Below, piece after piece: positions 9,101-17,295 of a stretch of DNA of 44,410 nucleotides; position 1 is the first letter of the stretch; each line of letters starts with the position of its first letter. This DNA is from Desulfobacterales bacterium. Lineage in GTDB: Bacteria > Desulfobacterota > Desulfobacteria > Desulfobacterales > JAHEIW01. The notes beneath the pieces are model-generated. The model searched no databases, was not told the origin of the DNA, and saw only the letters and a list, made by a program, of their open reading frames with translations. The stretch is from positions 1 to 44,410 of the forward strand of contig JASJAN010000028.1 in assembly GCA_030066985.1 (NCBI GenBank), written 5' to 3'. Made by a program: the position numbers and the translations under genes.

Positions 9101-9327
9101 CCCGTTATGAAGCCATCGTCAGATCCGGCGTCACCCGTCTGCGACCGGTGTGCCTGGCGGCGGCTACCACCGTGCTGGCGCTGATCACCCTGGCGCCCGA
9201 TGTGTTCTGGGCGGCCATGGCTTACACCATTATGTTTGGGCTGACCTTCGGGACCATGCTGACCATGTTCGTGGTGCCGGTGCTGTATTGTATCTTTTAC
9301 AAGGTGAAATCACCGGAAAAGGCCTAA
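6157..9327 (+). CDS. RND efflux pump, inner-membrane permease (HAE1-like)
   Basis: Proton-driven inner-membrane pump of the tripartite system, 1056 residues, the usual size. The ATG at 6157 is chosen because AAGGAGG lies at 6146-6152; a TTG nine codons upstream lacks a site. Visible features: TM1 (AVSYLFIAIVLFGGIGAYF), two large periplasmic porter loops, and TM2-6 from about residue 365. In TM4 the motif GMMVDNSIVVADG keeps the first acidic proton-relay residue and has Asn at the second place, as in many HAE1 relatives. TM8-12 lie near the C-terminus, with the TM10 lysine in SGMMIKNAIVL. The permease follows its adaptor by 57 nt. Substrate unknown; the protein is closer to the drug/solvent type than to metal pumps. 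Confidence 0.93.
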   Translation: MSITEYAIKNKAVSYLFIAIVLFGGIGAYFVLGQLEDPVFTIKKAIVVTQYPGASAYEVELEVTDVIEKAIKEIPDVEHLYSFSRPGVSIIKVDIEQHIWMDTLPQIWDEMRKKIRDKLPDLPPGAGKPDISDDFNFVYGFVLAITGDGFSYAELEEWADDIKKELDLVEGVSRVELWGVQDKVIYIDVSDQQMANRGLTAENFIETLGRQNMVVDAGSIDVQDLRFRVAPTGEFKAPQDIGELFLHPRLQSQVDRIAAPDTTDRQVSQTGRPTGVGGVRPEVELIRINDIATVSAGYLEPPQSMMRTDGRPAVGIQIAAREDVNVVDVGRRLEKRIEEILPHMPVGLEITKVAWQSELVTESIRSFFTNLAGSVAIVLIVLTVPMGWRMGLIIGSGLILTILGTFVGMTIFGYPFQRMTLGALIIAMGMMVDNSIVVADGIQVKINSGMERVKAAIEAGSKPSMALLGATIIAVMAFYPIFASRADAGEYCRSLFVVVGLSLSLSWVLALVQTPLMCLSMLPDVKTTEGEEQKDPFDTKFFNGYKGLLETAIRFRWIFMGVMVALLIGAIYSFGYVKQMFFPYASRNQIMVDFWFDEGTRIQTVAERVKAAEEQLMNNELVTTVSSFFGKGPPRLYLPVDPELPYYQNYVEMIVNTKSYKDIDQLIAEFEPWVKENYPDITTRVRKYGVGPSDTWKFEWQITGPAEADVAFLREIGEKGKAILRKEPRAKEIKTSLMNRREKIVPVYDQPRGRWAQVSREDIGRATRKAYDGQQVGLYREGDDLYPILLRHPPEERYAATDNLDVLQVKPTFSAQTVPLAQVTQNIQTEYEEPFINRWDRRRTVTIQGTPAWWSTYPDLKKHVWPEFKKLMDSLPPGYDIFMDGEDESQLDNQSSLQPGILPALIIMLFVMVALYNAFRPPLIIICTIPFAIIGVTTGLLVSGEAFGFLATLGAMSLSGMMIKNAIVLLDTVQEEIDAGKTRYEAIVRSGVTRLRPVCLAAATTVLALITLAPDVFWAAMAYTIMFGLTFGTMLTMFVVPVLYCIFYKVKSPEKA

Positions 9328-9336
9328 CCCTGAAAT

Positions 9337-9557
9337 AGGTGTCAGGTTTCGAGCCTTCTGTGCGCCATAGCGGCTTCGTACTCGCAGACGGGTATCGGTC
9401 GCCTCGTTCAAAGGTTCAGCGTTCATAGGTTCAGAGGTTAAATAACTGCATAAAAAGGCAACTGCGATCGAAGGACAGAGAATATCTGCCCTATTGTGAC
9501 GAGGTCGGTCGAGTCGGGGACGAAACCTTTGAACCCCTGAACCCAGAACCTCTGAAC
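9337..9557 (+). repeat. Heptad fold-back: GGTTCA arm, loop, TGAACC arm
   Basis: After the pump gene the spacer begins with AGGTGTCAGGTTTC (9337-9350), also present near 2403-2416 as its complement. The arm at 9406-9439, made of GTTCA/GGTTCAG heptads, is complementary to the arm at 9524-9557, made of AACCT/TGAACCC heptads. I count about 27 of 34 positions paired, with an 84-nt loop. The rest of the 9328-9621 spacer has no gene. The structure may also end the efflux transcript, but no T-run follows it. Confidence 0.75.
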
Positions 9558-9621
9558 ATTAGTAACTGATAGCTGAAACCACCCAGTTTCTGAAAAATGC
9601 TGTTCTAAGGGCCTAAAGCCT

Positions 9622-10299
9622 ATGACTATAACCAGGGGCCCCATCGATAGAATATCGCATTCCAAGCATCGGTTTTTGATCCTGCTGTGCCTGATCCTGG
9701 GATTGCTAGTACTGGTACCGATTATACAGCGGTTTGTCGCCATGAGGATTTTTATCGATGTTTTCCTCACAGCGATTGTCATTTCCATGGTCTACACTGT
9801 CAGCGATAAAAAAAGTCATGTCATCATTGGGCTGGTGCTGGCGATTGTCATGGTGGCGCTGCTGTGGCTGCAATATTTTCATCCCAGCCATTGGATTGCC
9901 GGCATCAGTATGCTGGCCGGCATCCTTTTTGGTGCCGTGGTGATCACCAGCATCGCGGGCTTCATATTCAAAACTACTGAAGTCAACCGGGAAGTCATCT
10001 ATGCGGCCATTCTGTTGTACCTCATGGCGGCACTCACGTGGGCTTTTGCCTATACGTTGCTGGAATTAATCGATCCGGCATCTTTTAATATCGATCTGAA
10101 ACGACCGGAAGGCTATGTATTGCTTTTTCAATATTACAGCTTTGTAACCATAACCACCCTGGGTTATGGTGACGTCACACCGGTCAGCGATGTGGCCAAA
10201 GCCCTTTCAGTGCTAGAGGCGGTTGTTGGTCAGCTTTATCTGGTCGTCGTGATTGCCTGGCTGGTAGGAATGTATGTATCTGCTAAATCAAAGCCGTAA
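9622..10299 (+). CDS. Potassium-channel-like membrane protein (Ion_trans_2 type)
   Basis: A 225-residue membrane protein with about five helices plus a pore loop. The pore holds TLGYGD (in TITTLGYGDVTPVS), the K+ selectivity filter, between the helices ending in ALTWAFAYTLLEL and starting VVGQLYLVVVIAWLVGMYV. There is no arginine-rich voltage sensor and no cytoplasmic RCK domain, so gating cannot be inferred. The ATG at 9622 has no strong ribosome site (GGGCCTAAAGCCT upstream). It stands alone, 158 nt ahead of the sulfatase gene. Family members act as K+ channels or are uncharacterised. Confidence 0.85.
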   Translation: MTITRGPIDRISHSKHRFLILLCLILGLLVLVPIIQRFVAMRIFIDVFLTAIVISMVYTVSDKKSHVIIGLVLAIVMVALLWLQYFHPSHWIAGISMLAGILFGAVVITSIAGFIFKTTEVNREVIYAAILLYLMAALTWAFAYTLLELIDPASFNIDLKRPEGYVLLFQYYSFVTITTLGYGDVTPVSDVAKALSVLEAVVGQLYLVVVIAWLVGMYVSAKSKP

Positions 10300-10456
10300 G
10301 CAGTCAAAAAGATCAGGAAAAGCGCTAAAAATTGAGTATATTTCAAAAATTTACTAGAAATGATGGGGCAATGCACACCGTATCGACAAAATTGACGCTC
10401 TTTTGCCAGAATCGCAGACGGGTTTCAAACGCAGAGACCATCACAAGGGGATACAA

Positions 10457-12256
10457 ATGGCCACGGATGATCGACCGAATCTGACGCGCCGCCAGTTCTT
10501 AACAGCATCGGCTGCTGGAGCTGTTGGCATGGGCATGGCGCCCTGGGGAACCAGCGCCTTTGCCTCCGAGACGCTGGCAAAAAAACCTTTACAAGCCCAT
10601 TCGCCCGCTAAAGGGCTCTACAACATCCTGTTCATCCTCACCGATCAGGAACGTTACATCAATCCGGCAGAATACCCGCCCGGCTATGCCCTGCCGGGTC
10701 ACGAGCGGCTGCGGAGCAAAGGGCTGATGTTTACCAAGCACCAAATAAGTTCGGCGGTTTGTACCTCATCGCGCTCGGTCATCTACACCGGTCAGCACAT
10801 CCAGCATACCCGACTGTTCGACAATCTGGATTTTCCATGGTCAACCGGCCTCGATCCAAAGCTTGGAACGCTGGGCGACATGCTGGGTAAAGCCGGCTAT
10901 TATGCCGCCTACAAGGGCAAGTGGCATTTGTCCGGGGAGTTGGGCACGCACAACGAGATGTCTTTGCCCCAGGAAAAGCTGACCCGGGTTATCGAGAGCT
11001 ATGGTTTCAAGGATTACGTCGGCATTGGTGACGTCATCGGTATGACCCATGGCGGTTATTACAACGACGAATATATCGGCGCCCAGTACCGCCGCTGGCT
11101 GCGGCTGCACGGTCAACCCATGGCCCGGCAGGGAAAACCCTGGTTTATGGCCATCAATCTCGTTAACCCGCATGATGTTATGTTCTACAACACCGATGCT
11201 CCCGGACAGCACATTCAGGACACACCCAGGCCTTTGATGGCAATCGCCCGCGAACCGAAAATACCGCCTTACGAAAAACAATGGAAGGTGCAGCTGCCCG
11301 CAAGCCGCCACGAACCTTTCGATAAGAAAGGGCGACCGCCGGCTCACCGGGAATACCAGTTGGCCCGCGGTGCGCTGGTGGGCAACTTTCCCAACGAGGA
11401 TGTCCGCTGGCAGCGGCTGCTTAACTACTATTTCAACTGCATTCGCCATGTCGACCTGGTGGTTGAAAATATCCTTGATGAGCTGGAGTTGTTGGGGCTT
11501 GCTGAAAATACCATCGTTGTGCTGACCTCAGATCATGGTGAACTGGCCGGCGCTCACGGCTCCCATGGAAAAGGCGCCACAGCCTACAAAGAGCAAAACC
11601 ACGTGCCGCTGATCATCGCTCACCCGGGATTTCCGGACACCCATGGCCAGCAGTGCAAGGCCCTGACGTCACATCTCGACCTTGTTCCCACATTGATCGG
11701 CTGGACAGGTGTGGATTCAGCTAAACGTGCCAGCATCACCCGGGATCTTCGTGGTAAAGACCTGACGCCGCTTTTGATAAAAGGGGCTTCAGCCGGCGTC
11801 AACGATGTGCGCAACGCGACGCTTTATTGCTTTAATATGTTTGGATATCTGGATAGCGATCTGTTAAGAAAGATCCAGGCCTACATTAACGCCGGCGGAG
11901 AGAAGACAAAGCTTGTAGATCAGGGCTTCAAACCCGATTTTACCAAGCGGGGAGCGATTCGCAGTGTGTTTGACGGACGCTATAAATACACGCGCTATTT
12001 TTCGCCTAAACAGCACAATCAGCCGCGTACCCTGAAAGGCATATTTGAGCTCAATGATGTTGAGCTCTTCGATCTCAAATCGGACCCTAATGAGATGCGA
12101 AATCTTGCCATTGAGCCGAAGAAAAATGGCGATCTGCTGCTGGCGATGAACTCTAAAATGAATGCCCTGATCGAAACCGAGGTAGGTGTACCTGACGATG
12201 GCCGCTTTTTGCCGGGTGAAAATGCCAACTGGGCCGCCACAAAGTATGACCCTTAG
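10457..12256 (+). CDS. Tat-exported sulfatase-family hydrolase with CTSSR active-site motif
   Basis: Member of the sulfatase/alkaline-phosphatase superfamily, 599 residues. The ATG at 10457 has AAGGGG 7 nt upstream; a TTG 18 codons earlier is rejected. A twin-arginine signal (LTRRQFLTAS, cleavage after AFA) predicts folded export to the periplasm. Metal and active-site features: TDQER near the start, GKWHL, and SDHGELAGAHGSHGKG. Sulfatases carry a Cys in CxPxR that is converted to formylglycine. Here Cys102 lies in CTSSRSVIYTG, with Ser replacing the Pro. The protein may still be matured, may lack formylglycine, or may hydrolyse another ester. No maturase gene is in the window. Confidence 0.88.
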   Translation: MATDDRPNLTRRQFLTASAAGAVGMGMAPWGTSAFASETLAKKPLQAHSPAKGLYNILFILTDQERYINPAEYPPGYALPGHERLRSKGLMFTKHQISSAVCTSSRSVIYTGQHIQHTRLFDNLDFPWSTGLDPKLGTLGDMLGKAGYYAAYKGKWHLSGELGTHNEMSLPQEKLTRVIESYGFKDYVGIGDVIGMTHGGYYNDEYIGAQYRRWLRLHGQPMARQGKPWFMAINLVNPHDVMFYNTDAPGQHIQDTPRPLMAIAREPKIPPYEKQWKVQLPASRHEPFDKKGRPPAHREYQLARGALVGNFPNEDVRWQRLLNYYFNCIRHVDLVVENILDELELLGLAENTIVVLTSDHGELAGAHGSHGKGATAYKEQNHVPLIIAHPGFPDTHGQQCKALTSHLDLVPTLIGWTGVDSAKRASITRDLRGKDLTPLLIKGASAGVNDVRNATLYCFNMFGYLDSDLLRKIQAYINAGGEKTKLVDQGFKPDFTKRGAIRSVFDGRYKYTRYFSPKQHNQPRTLKGIFELNDVELFDLKSDPNEMRNLAIEPKKNGDLLLAMNSKMNALIETEVGVPDDGRFLPGENANWAATKYDP

Positions 12257-12316
12257 GGCCAAACAATATCAAGCGATGATAGCTTAAACGCAATGGTCAA
12301 ATTGAAGGAGATAATT

Positions 12317-12652
12317 ATGATTCGCCATATAATTTTTTTTGCATTGATGTTTGCTTTGCTAACCGTTTTTGCTCAGACTTCATATTCGATTGATTTCAAC
12401 AGCCTGGCCGATCAGTCGTCTTTTCGGTGTTCAGGTGGGGTCGTTGGTATCGGTGATTTGGATAGAGATGTTCGCGAAAAATGCGGCCCTCCTTTTCAGA
12501 TCGGAAGCAGACAGGATTTCGGGCCTGTGTGGATATATTATGAAGAACAGGCAAATTATATGTACTATCTGCCTTTTTTGAATGGAAGATTGCAGCGCAT
12601 TGTCAGTTCGCCCTGCAGCCCTGATGATCCGGATTGTTTGGATATAAGATAG
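12317..12652 (+). CDS. Small secreted protein, DUF2845-like
   Basis: A 111-residue protein. The ATG at 12317 is preceded by GAAGGAGAT; an ATG eight codons upstream has no site. A signal peptide (MIRHIIFFALMFALLTVFA, cleavage near TSYS) sends it to the periplasm. The mature part holds FRCSGGVVGIGDLDRDVREKCGPP, which resembles the RCG...GD...EVL.KCG.P pattern of the DUF2845 group, and a C-terminal Cys pair. Function is unknown. It follows the sulfatase by 60 nt and might be co-transcribed. The name is a weak family match. Confidence 0.6.
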   Translation: MIRHIIFFALMFALLTVFAQTSYSIDFNSLADQSSFRCSGGVVGIGDLDRDVREKCGPPFQIGSRQDFGPVWIYYEEQANYMYYLPFLNGRLQRIVSSPCSPDDPDCLDIR

Positions 12653-12734
12653 GGCGAATTGCTTAGAGGATGTCATTAAAATTCAAACGCCATCAAATCA
12701 GGGCCCTTGACTCACTAAACCTACCCTTGGCAGC

Positions 12735-13547
12735 TTAATCACTGTCAAGGCTCAAAGGTATCGCCAAACGAAACGTAGCCCCCTGCCCTTTTTCGCTTTC
12801 CAGCGTCAGCTTGCCTCCCAGACAGCGGGAAATAATGTTGGCCCCGGCCAGCCCCAGGCCATGGCCTTTGCGGGCCACAATGGCGCATTCTTTAACCTGC
12901 GCGTAGCGTTGAAATACCATATCATGATGCTCCGGCTCAATACCGGGCCCATCATCGATGACTGCCACCACCAGGTCATCACCATCCTTTTCGAGTCGAA
13001 CTTCGACGCGCTGCTGGCGGTGATGCAGCGCGTTTTTCATCAGATTCCCCACAATCTGGCGGAATTTGGTTTCATCCTGAAACATTTCCAGGTCGCTGGT
13101 CTGGGATGAAATATCTAAAACAATGCCGCTGGATTTCAGATATTCAAGGGCTTCAGGTTCGCTTTGATATCCGGCATATTTCTCAAATATTCCCCCGGCG
13201 GTGGTTTCCAGGGCATCTTCCAGGGCCTGTAAAATGGATTGCGCCGGACGGAAGCGCTCACCCAGAAAACAACCGGCTTCGGCACGACCAACCTCCAGCA
13301 TATTATGGAGCAATTCACGGGCTTTTTTCGAGTTGCGCAGCGTGCGTTTTAAGGTCTTTTCCTGGCGCGGGGATAGAGGGCCGAATTTATCCTGGCGTTC
13401 GAGCAGCGTCCGCAGACCGGTTTCGATGATGGCAATCGGGTCTTTGAGCTCATGCACCAAAAACTCGATTTCAATATCCCTGAAAAACTGCTCGGCCTCT
13501 TCTCCTGTTAGTTGCCGGCCATCTTGGTAGTTGTCTTGTTCACTCAT
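12735..13547 (-). CDS. Soluble histidine kinase without a sensor domain
   Basis: A 270-residue kinase with no membrane helix and no PAS or GAF domain. The HisKA helix holds the phospho-acceptor His32 in FLVHELKDPIAI. The ATPase domain has the N box (NLMKNALHH), the G1 box (DDGPGIEPEHH), the F box (VFQRYAQ) and the G2 box (KGHGLGLAGANII). Input must come through a partner or the short N-terminus. The gene is 143 nt downstream of a larger PAS-GAF kinase on the same strand. No response regulator sits next to it; the two in this window are 7.5 and 13 kb away. AAAAGG stands upstream of the ATG. Confidence 0.9.
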   Translation of the reverse strand: MSEQDNYQDGRQLTGEEAEQFFRDIEIEFLVHELKDPIAIIETGLRTLLERQDKFGPLSPRQEKTLKRTLRNSKKARELLHNMLEVGRAEAGCFLGERFRPAQSILQALEDALETTAGGIFEKYAGYQSEPEALEYLKSSGIVLDISSQTSDLEMFQDETKFRQIVGNLMKNALHHRQQRVEVRLEKDGDDLVVAVIDDGPGIEPEHHDMVFQRYAQVKECAIVARKGHGLGLAGANIISRCLGGKLTLESEKGQGATFRLAIPLSLDSD

Positions 13548-13690
13548 ATCTTGGGCCTTTTCAATTAAATTATTGCATCAAAATTAATGAGACAAATTAA
13601 GTAACCTCAAAAGGATCGATTTAACAAACGAATTGCTTTTCCAGCTTTATCCTGTTGATTTCAAAATGACCATCTGTCCGCACAGTAATC

Positions 13691-16075
13691 TTACTTTTTG
13701 CTTTTACTAGCTGATCTTTTTCTACTGAATCGCTCGGCCGGATAAAATTGTACCGTCACCGTTGTTCCGCCTTCATTATGACATTTATGGGCATCAACAA
13801 TAGGCGTGCAGTCAGCCACATTGCCCGGGCATTCATGCCCATTTTTATCCACCAAATTACACGGCTGAGATGTCATCTTAATGTTGAAGTTATACCTTTC
13901 CGAAAAAATCTTCATGCGCAGCAAATCAAAGCCTTTGCCGCCGGCTTTAAAATCATAGGGCTGTCGGGTGGAGTATTGCATGGTATCATATGAGGTAAAA
14001 TAATTCTCGAAAATCAATCTCAAATTTTCATCGCTGATACCGATGCCATTATCTTTGACTTCAAATTCAGGACCGATCTTTCCTTTGCGGGTTTTGACCG
14101 ATATGTTCCCGCCATCGGGCGTATTTTCAACCGCGTTGCGTACCAGACCTTCCACCACTTTTCCGAGAACATCCGCGGGAACATAAACGGGTGCGGTCTG
14201 CGACACATAGGTTCTCAAACGGCACTTGCGATGCGCAAATTTAGGCCGCAGGGCTTTTATTTTCTCTTTGATAAACGGCCCCAGCTCTATGACCTCTGAT
14301 CTTGCTGTCCGCGGACCATAGCTGTCTTCAATGTGTTGGCGAATCTTGGGGATGATGTCTTTTTCGCCCAGCCCCAGAGAAATCAGCACTTCCAGTTCAT
14401 CCACGCAAGCATCCAGCAAGGCAGAGAGCATATAATGGGCTTTGTAGTCCTTTTCGCGCAGGATGTCTTCCAGTTGATATTGCATTTCCAACAGGCGTTG
14501 CAAATTTCGGTGGGCACGGTCAAAAATGGATTCCCACCCCGGCTGCGCCGCTTCAGAAAGACGCTTTTTTAAAAGATTCAAGGATGCGGCTAAGATCGAA
14601 ACCGGGGTTTTTAGCTCATGTGACAGGTGGTGGATGACGCGGTCTTTGGTGCGGTTTAGGCTTTTGACATCTTCATATGAGCGCTTGAGCTCTTCGTTGA
14701 TACTGGCATTTTCAATCGGCAAAGCCACCAAATTTGCGATGGTCGTCAATACCTCAACATGGGTTTGACTAAAATCACCCTCTTTCTTGTTGACGGCACA
14801 CAACACCCCGATCATGCGACCTTCCAGCATCAACGGGACATCCAGCATGTTGCGCGTGCGATATCGGGCCTTGCGATCGACCTCGCGGGCAAAATGAGGG
14901 CTTTTGTAGGCATCGTGTACGATTTGAGGCTTGCCGGTCCGATAGACCAGTCCGGCAATGCCTTTGTCCACCGGGTAGCGGATCTCTTTGAAATTGGTGC
15001 CGGTTTCGGATTTTTCGAAAACGGCTTCGCGAAAGAAAAATTCCTGATTGGCTTCGTCCAGTAGTATGACCATGGCACCTTCAACACCCAGCAGATCTTG
15101 AATTTCTTTGGTAATCAGGACTAAGCGCTGGTCAAGGCCCCGATACTGATACATGGCCCGGGCAATCCGAAAAAGGGCCCGATTCAAACGCGCATTGCGC
15201 TTTTCCTCGGTCACATCGCGCAGGGTGACGATCTGACCGGCGGGCTGATTTTGTTCGTCATAAAAAATGGCGCCGTCAACAATGATATCCAACAGTTGTC
15301 CGTCTTTGGTCAATCGCTTGGTTTCAAACCCATGCAGAACCTTGTTTTTGTGCAGGCGGCGGATGCCCTCGATCGTTTGTTGTTTAAAGTTATCGGGGAC
15401 AAAGGGGATTTTCTGGCCTTCCACTTCTTTCAAACGCCAGCCAAACACCCTTTCAAAGGCCGGGTTTAAATAAGATACCGTGTTGTCCAGATTAAATACG
15501 AAAACCGGGATGGGCAAAAAACTGAGAAAGGCCCGATAGCGCTGTTCAGCGCGTCGGCTTTGCTGTGACAGTTCCAGAGCGCAGGATTCGGATTCGCTCA
15601 AAGCCTGCTGGGCAATCACTTTATCGGTCACATCTCGGGCGATGCCCCTGAAACCAACCGGCGATCCTGCGTTGTCTTTATGCAGGCTGGCGGAAATCTC
15701 CAGATGGCGTCTTTGACCATCCTTGCGAATGATTTCCCAATTGATATCAACGACACCCTTGCCGGTGCGATAAATTCGATTGAAGGCCTCTTTGGCAATT
15801 TTGGCGTTTTTTTCATCCATAAACTCGCGAAAATTGCTTTTTCTAATTTTGCGGCGCGAGTAACCAAATATGCGACAGAGTGCATCATTGAAAAAAAGAA
15901 AATTGCCTTTTAAATCGACTTCGTAAAAGCCGTCGGCAACATCTTCGATCAAAACGCGATAACGCTCTTTTTGAATTTGCGTCTTCGCAGCCTTGGCATT
16001 GACCGCCGAGGATAGATTGCCGGGCTTGCGCTTTGACGTTTTGGCGGTACGATTTTTGGCTCTGCGAGATGTCAT
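13691..16075 (-). CDS. PAS-PAS-GAF hybrid-input histidine kinase with Cys-rich insert
   Basis: A 794-residue cytoplasmic sensor kinase. The order is: basic N-terminus (1-35), PAS (about 36-150), PAS (about 176-290), GAF (about 300-455), HisKA with His486 in HHLSHELKTP, a long helical linker, and an ATPase domain (N box GLVRNAVENT, G1 DNGIGISDEN, G2 AGGKGFDLL). There is no membrane helix. Near the end, between the G2 box and the last strand, lies a four-cysteine cluster (Cys739, 749, 756 and 765) that could bind metal or sense redox state. No partner regulator is adjacent; the soluble kinase gene follows 143 nt downstream. The signal is unknown. Confidence 0.92.
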   Translation of the reverse strand: MTSRRAKNRTAKTSKRKPGNLSSAVNAKAAKTQIQKERYRVLIEDVADGFYEVDLKGNFLFFNDALCRIFGYSRRKIRKSNFREFMDEKNAKIAKEAFNRIYRTGKGVVDINWEIIRKDGQRRHLEISASLHKDNAGSPVGFRGIARDVTDKVIAQQALSESESCALELSQQSRRAEQRYRAFLSFLPIPVFVFNLDNTVSYLNPAFERVFGWRLKEVEGQKIPFVPDNFKQQTIEGIRRLHKNKVLHGFETKRLTKDGQLLDIIVDGAIFYDEQNQPAGQIVTLRDVTEEKRNARLNRALFRIARAMYQYRGLDQRLVLITKEIQDLLGVEGAMVILLDEANQEFFFREAVFEKSETGTNFKEIRYPVDKGIAGLVYRTGKPQIVHDAYKSPHFAREVDRKARYRTRNMLDVPLMLEGRMIGVLCAVNKKEGDFSQTHVEVLTTIANLVALPIENASINEELKRSYEDVKSLNRTKDRVIHHLSHELKTPVSILAASLNLLKKRLSEAAQPGWESIFDRAHRNLQRLLEMQYQLEDILREKDYKAHYMLSALLDACVDELEVLISLGLGEKDIIPKIRQHIEDSYGPRTARSEVIELGPFIKEKIKALRPKFAHRKCRLRTYVSQTAPVYVPADVLGKVVEGLVRNAVENTPDGGNISVKTRKGKIGPEFEVKDNGIGISDENLRLIFENYFTSYDTMQYSTRQPYDFKAGGKGFDLLRMKIFSERYNFNIKMTSQPCNLVDKNGHECPGNVADCTPIVDAHKCHNEGGTTVTVQFYPAERFSRKRSASKSKK

Positions 16076-16216
16076 TTAAGCTATTCCCATAACCATACCC
16101 AAAAGCCTGAATTGCGGCCTAGATGATGCGAAAATGTTACATGACCGAAGCAATTTTTGAACATTCCCTATCAATCGATTTTACCTGTTATAGCGCCTCC
16201 TGTATTAATCAGTATG

Positions 16217-16666
16217 TCAGCTTTTGTTTTCAAGAATTCCAAATGATTTCGCATCCAACAAATTGATGCCATTGGCCTTTAAAACCTCGATGGCCTTGTC
16301 ATTGTCGCTAAATCGGAAAATCATAATGGCATTTCCCTGGGCAAAGGTAATAAAGGCATACATGAAGATGACCGACACCCCTGCTTGTGTCAGCGGTTTC
16401 AGCAGATCTGCCAGACTGCCGGGCTTATCTTCGATTTCAGCCGCAACGACTTCATTGACATAAGCCGGAATCTGCATTTGCATTAGAATCTTGCGGGCGG
16501 TTGCCACATCGGATACCAACAATCTCAGCTGGCCAAAAGCACCCGTATCAACCAAATTCAATGCTCTTAAATTGATCCCGGCACCACCAAGCGCATCAGT
16601 GACCTCGTGAAGCCGACCAGGCGCATTTTCAATGGAGACGACAATTTGTTTCAGTTTTAAGCTCAT
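16217..16666 (-). CDS. Tandem ACT-domain protein
   Basis: A 149-residue protein with two ACT domains, about 1-70 (LKQIVVSIENAPGRLHEVTDALGGAGINLRAL) and 72-145 (VVAAEIEDKPGSLADLLKPLTQAGVSVIFMYAF). The domains bind small molecules, often amino acids. The start at 16666 is chosen because GGGGGGAGGTTCTT precedes it; the frame could extend six codons further. In many anaerobes such genes neighbour phenylacetate-CoA ligase or amino-acid enzymes, but none is here. It is likely a ligand-binding regulator; the ligand is unknown. Confidence 0.85.
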   Translation of the reverse strand: MSLKLKQIVVSIENAPGRLHEVTDALGGAGINLRALNLVDTGAFGQLRLLVSDVATARKILMQMQIPAYVNEVVAAEIEDKPGSLADLLKPLTQAGVSVIFMYAFITFAQGNAIMIFRFSDNDKAIEVLKANGINLLDAKSFGILENKS

Positions 16667-16783
16667 AAGAACCTCCCCCCACAATTAAAAATCTGATTTC
16701 AAACAACAGCAATGTCTTTACGCTCATTTAGACTATAAGTAAAGGCTTCCTGCTGTCAACCGGAGTTCAATTTGATTGTATGA

Positions 16784-16809
16784 TTCTCACGCAAAGGCGC
16801 AAAGATGAT
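16784..16809 (-). repeat. CGCAAAG short tandem repeat (single arm)
   Basis: TCTCACGCAAAGGCGCAAAGATGA contains two to three degenerate copies of a CGCAAAG-type unit with no inverted partner nearby. It matches the theme of the complete fold-back at 35265-35346. The 16667-16861 spacer holds nothing else recognisable. Confidence 0.5.
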
Positions 16810-16861
16810 ATTTCTTTTTGCCGTATTTTACCTATTTGCGATTAAAATCTGAGGACGGCAA

Positions 16862-17254
16862 CTATTCCTCAAGCGGCCAGTGGCCTTTTTCCTCCAAGAC
16901 CGTTCTCAGCGTTTTTAAGGCCTGATTGGTTGCCGGCACCCCGCCGTAAATGGCGGTCTGAAAAATGACCTCCGCAATTTCCTGTGGCGTACAGCCCACA
17001 TTCAGTGCCGCATGGATATGCAGCTCCAGCTCTTCCAATCGCGAGAGCACCGTCAGGGCAGCAACGGTTATGAGTTGGCGGGTCTGATGCGGAATCTTTT
17101 CACGGGCATACATTTGGCCGGTGATGAAAAGTGATAGATCTTTGGCCATTTTTTTGTCAAATGAACGCCAGAGATCAAAAGGCCGTTCTCCTTGAAAATC
17201 TTTAAAATAAAGCCCGGCTGTTGTTTTTGTCTTTTCGATTAAATCCGTCGTCAC
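16862..17254 (-). CDS. Carboxymuconolactone decarboxylase-family protein
   Basis: A 130-residue all-helical protein of the CMD/AhpD-like superfamily. The core LEELELHIHAALNVGCTPQEIAEVIFQTAIYGGVPATNQAL is the family signature, closest to the gamma-CMD branch. The CxxC pair of AhpD peroxidase partners is absent; only one Cys is present, in NVGC. True 4-carboxymuconolactone decarboxylation belongs to aerobic aromatic pathways, so the role here is probably different. No aromatic-pathway genes are nearby. It is a monocistronic gene upstream of the ACT gene on the same strand with a 195-nt gap. Confidence 0.85.
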   Translation of the reverse strand: MTTDLIEKTKTTAGLYFKDFQGERPFDLWRSFDKKMAKDLSLFITGQMYAREKIPHQTRQLITVAALTVLSRLEELELHIHAALNVGCTPQEIAEVIFQTAIYGGVPATNQALKTLRTVLEEKGHWPLEE

Positions 17255-17295
17255 TGAATACCCCTTTCTCTCTAATTAATAAAAATGTGTTAAAC

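Noticed and set aside
10841-11449. Minus-strand 202-residue ORF opposite the sulfatase
   Set aside because: Antisense shadow; the plus strand has continuous sulfatase motifs in this range.
13106-13429. Plus-strand ORFs opposite the small histidine kinase
   Set aside because: The minus strand carries all kinase boxes; these are shadows.
16862-17254. True 4-carboxymuconolactone decarboxylase of aerobic protocatechuate breakdown
   Set aside because: No pathway partner is nearby and the gene set suggests an anaerobe; only the fold is supported.
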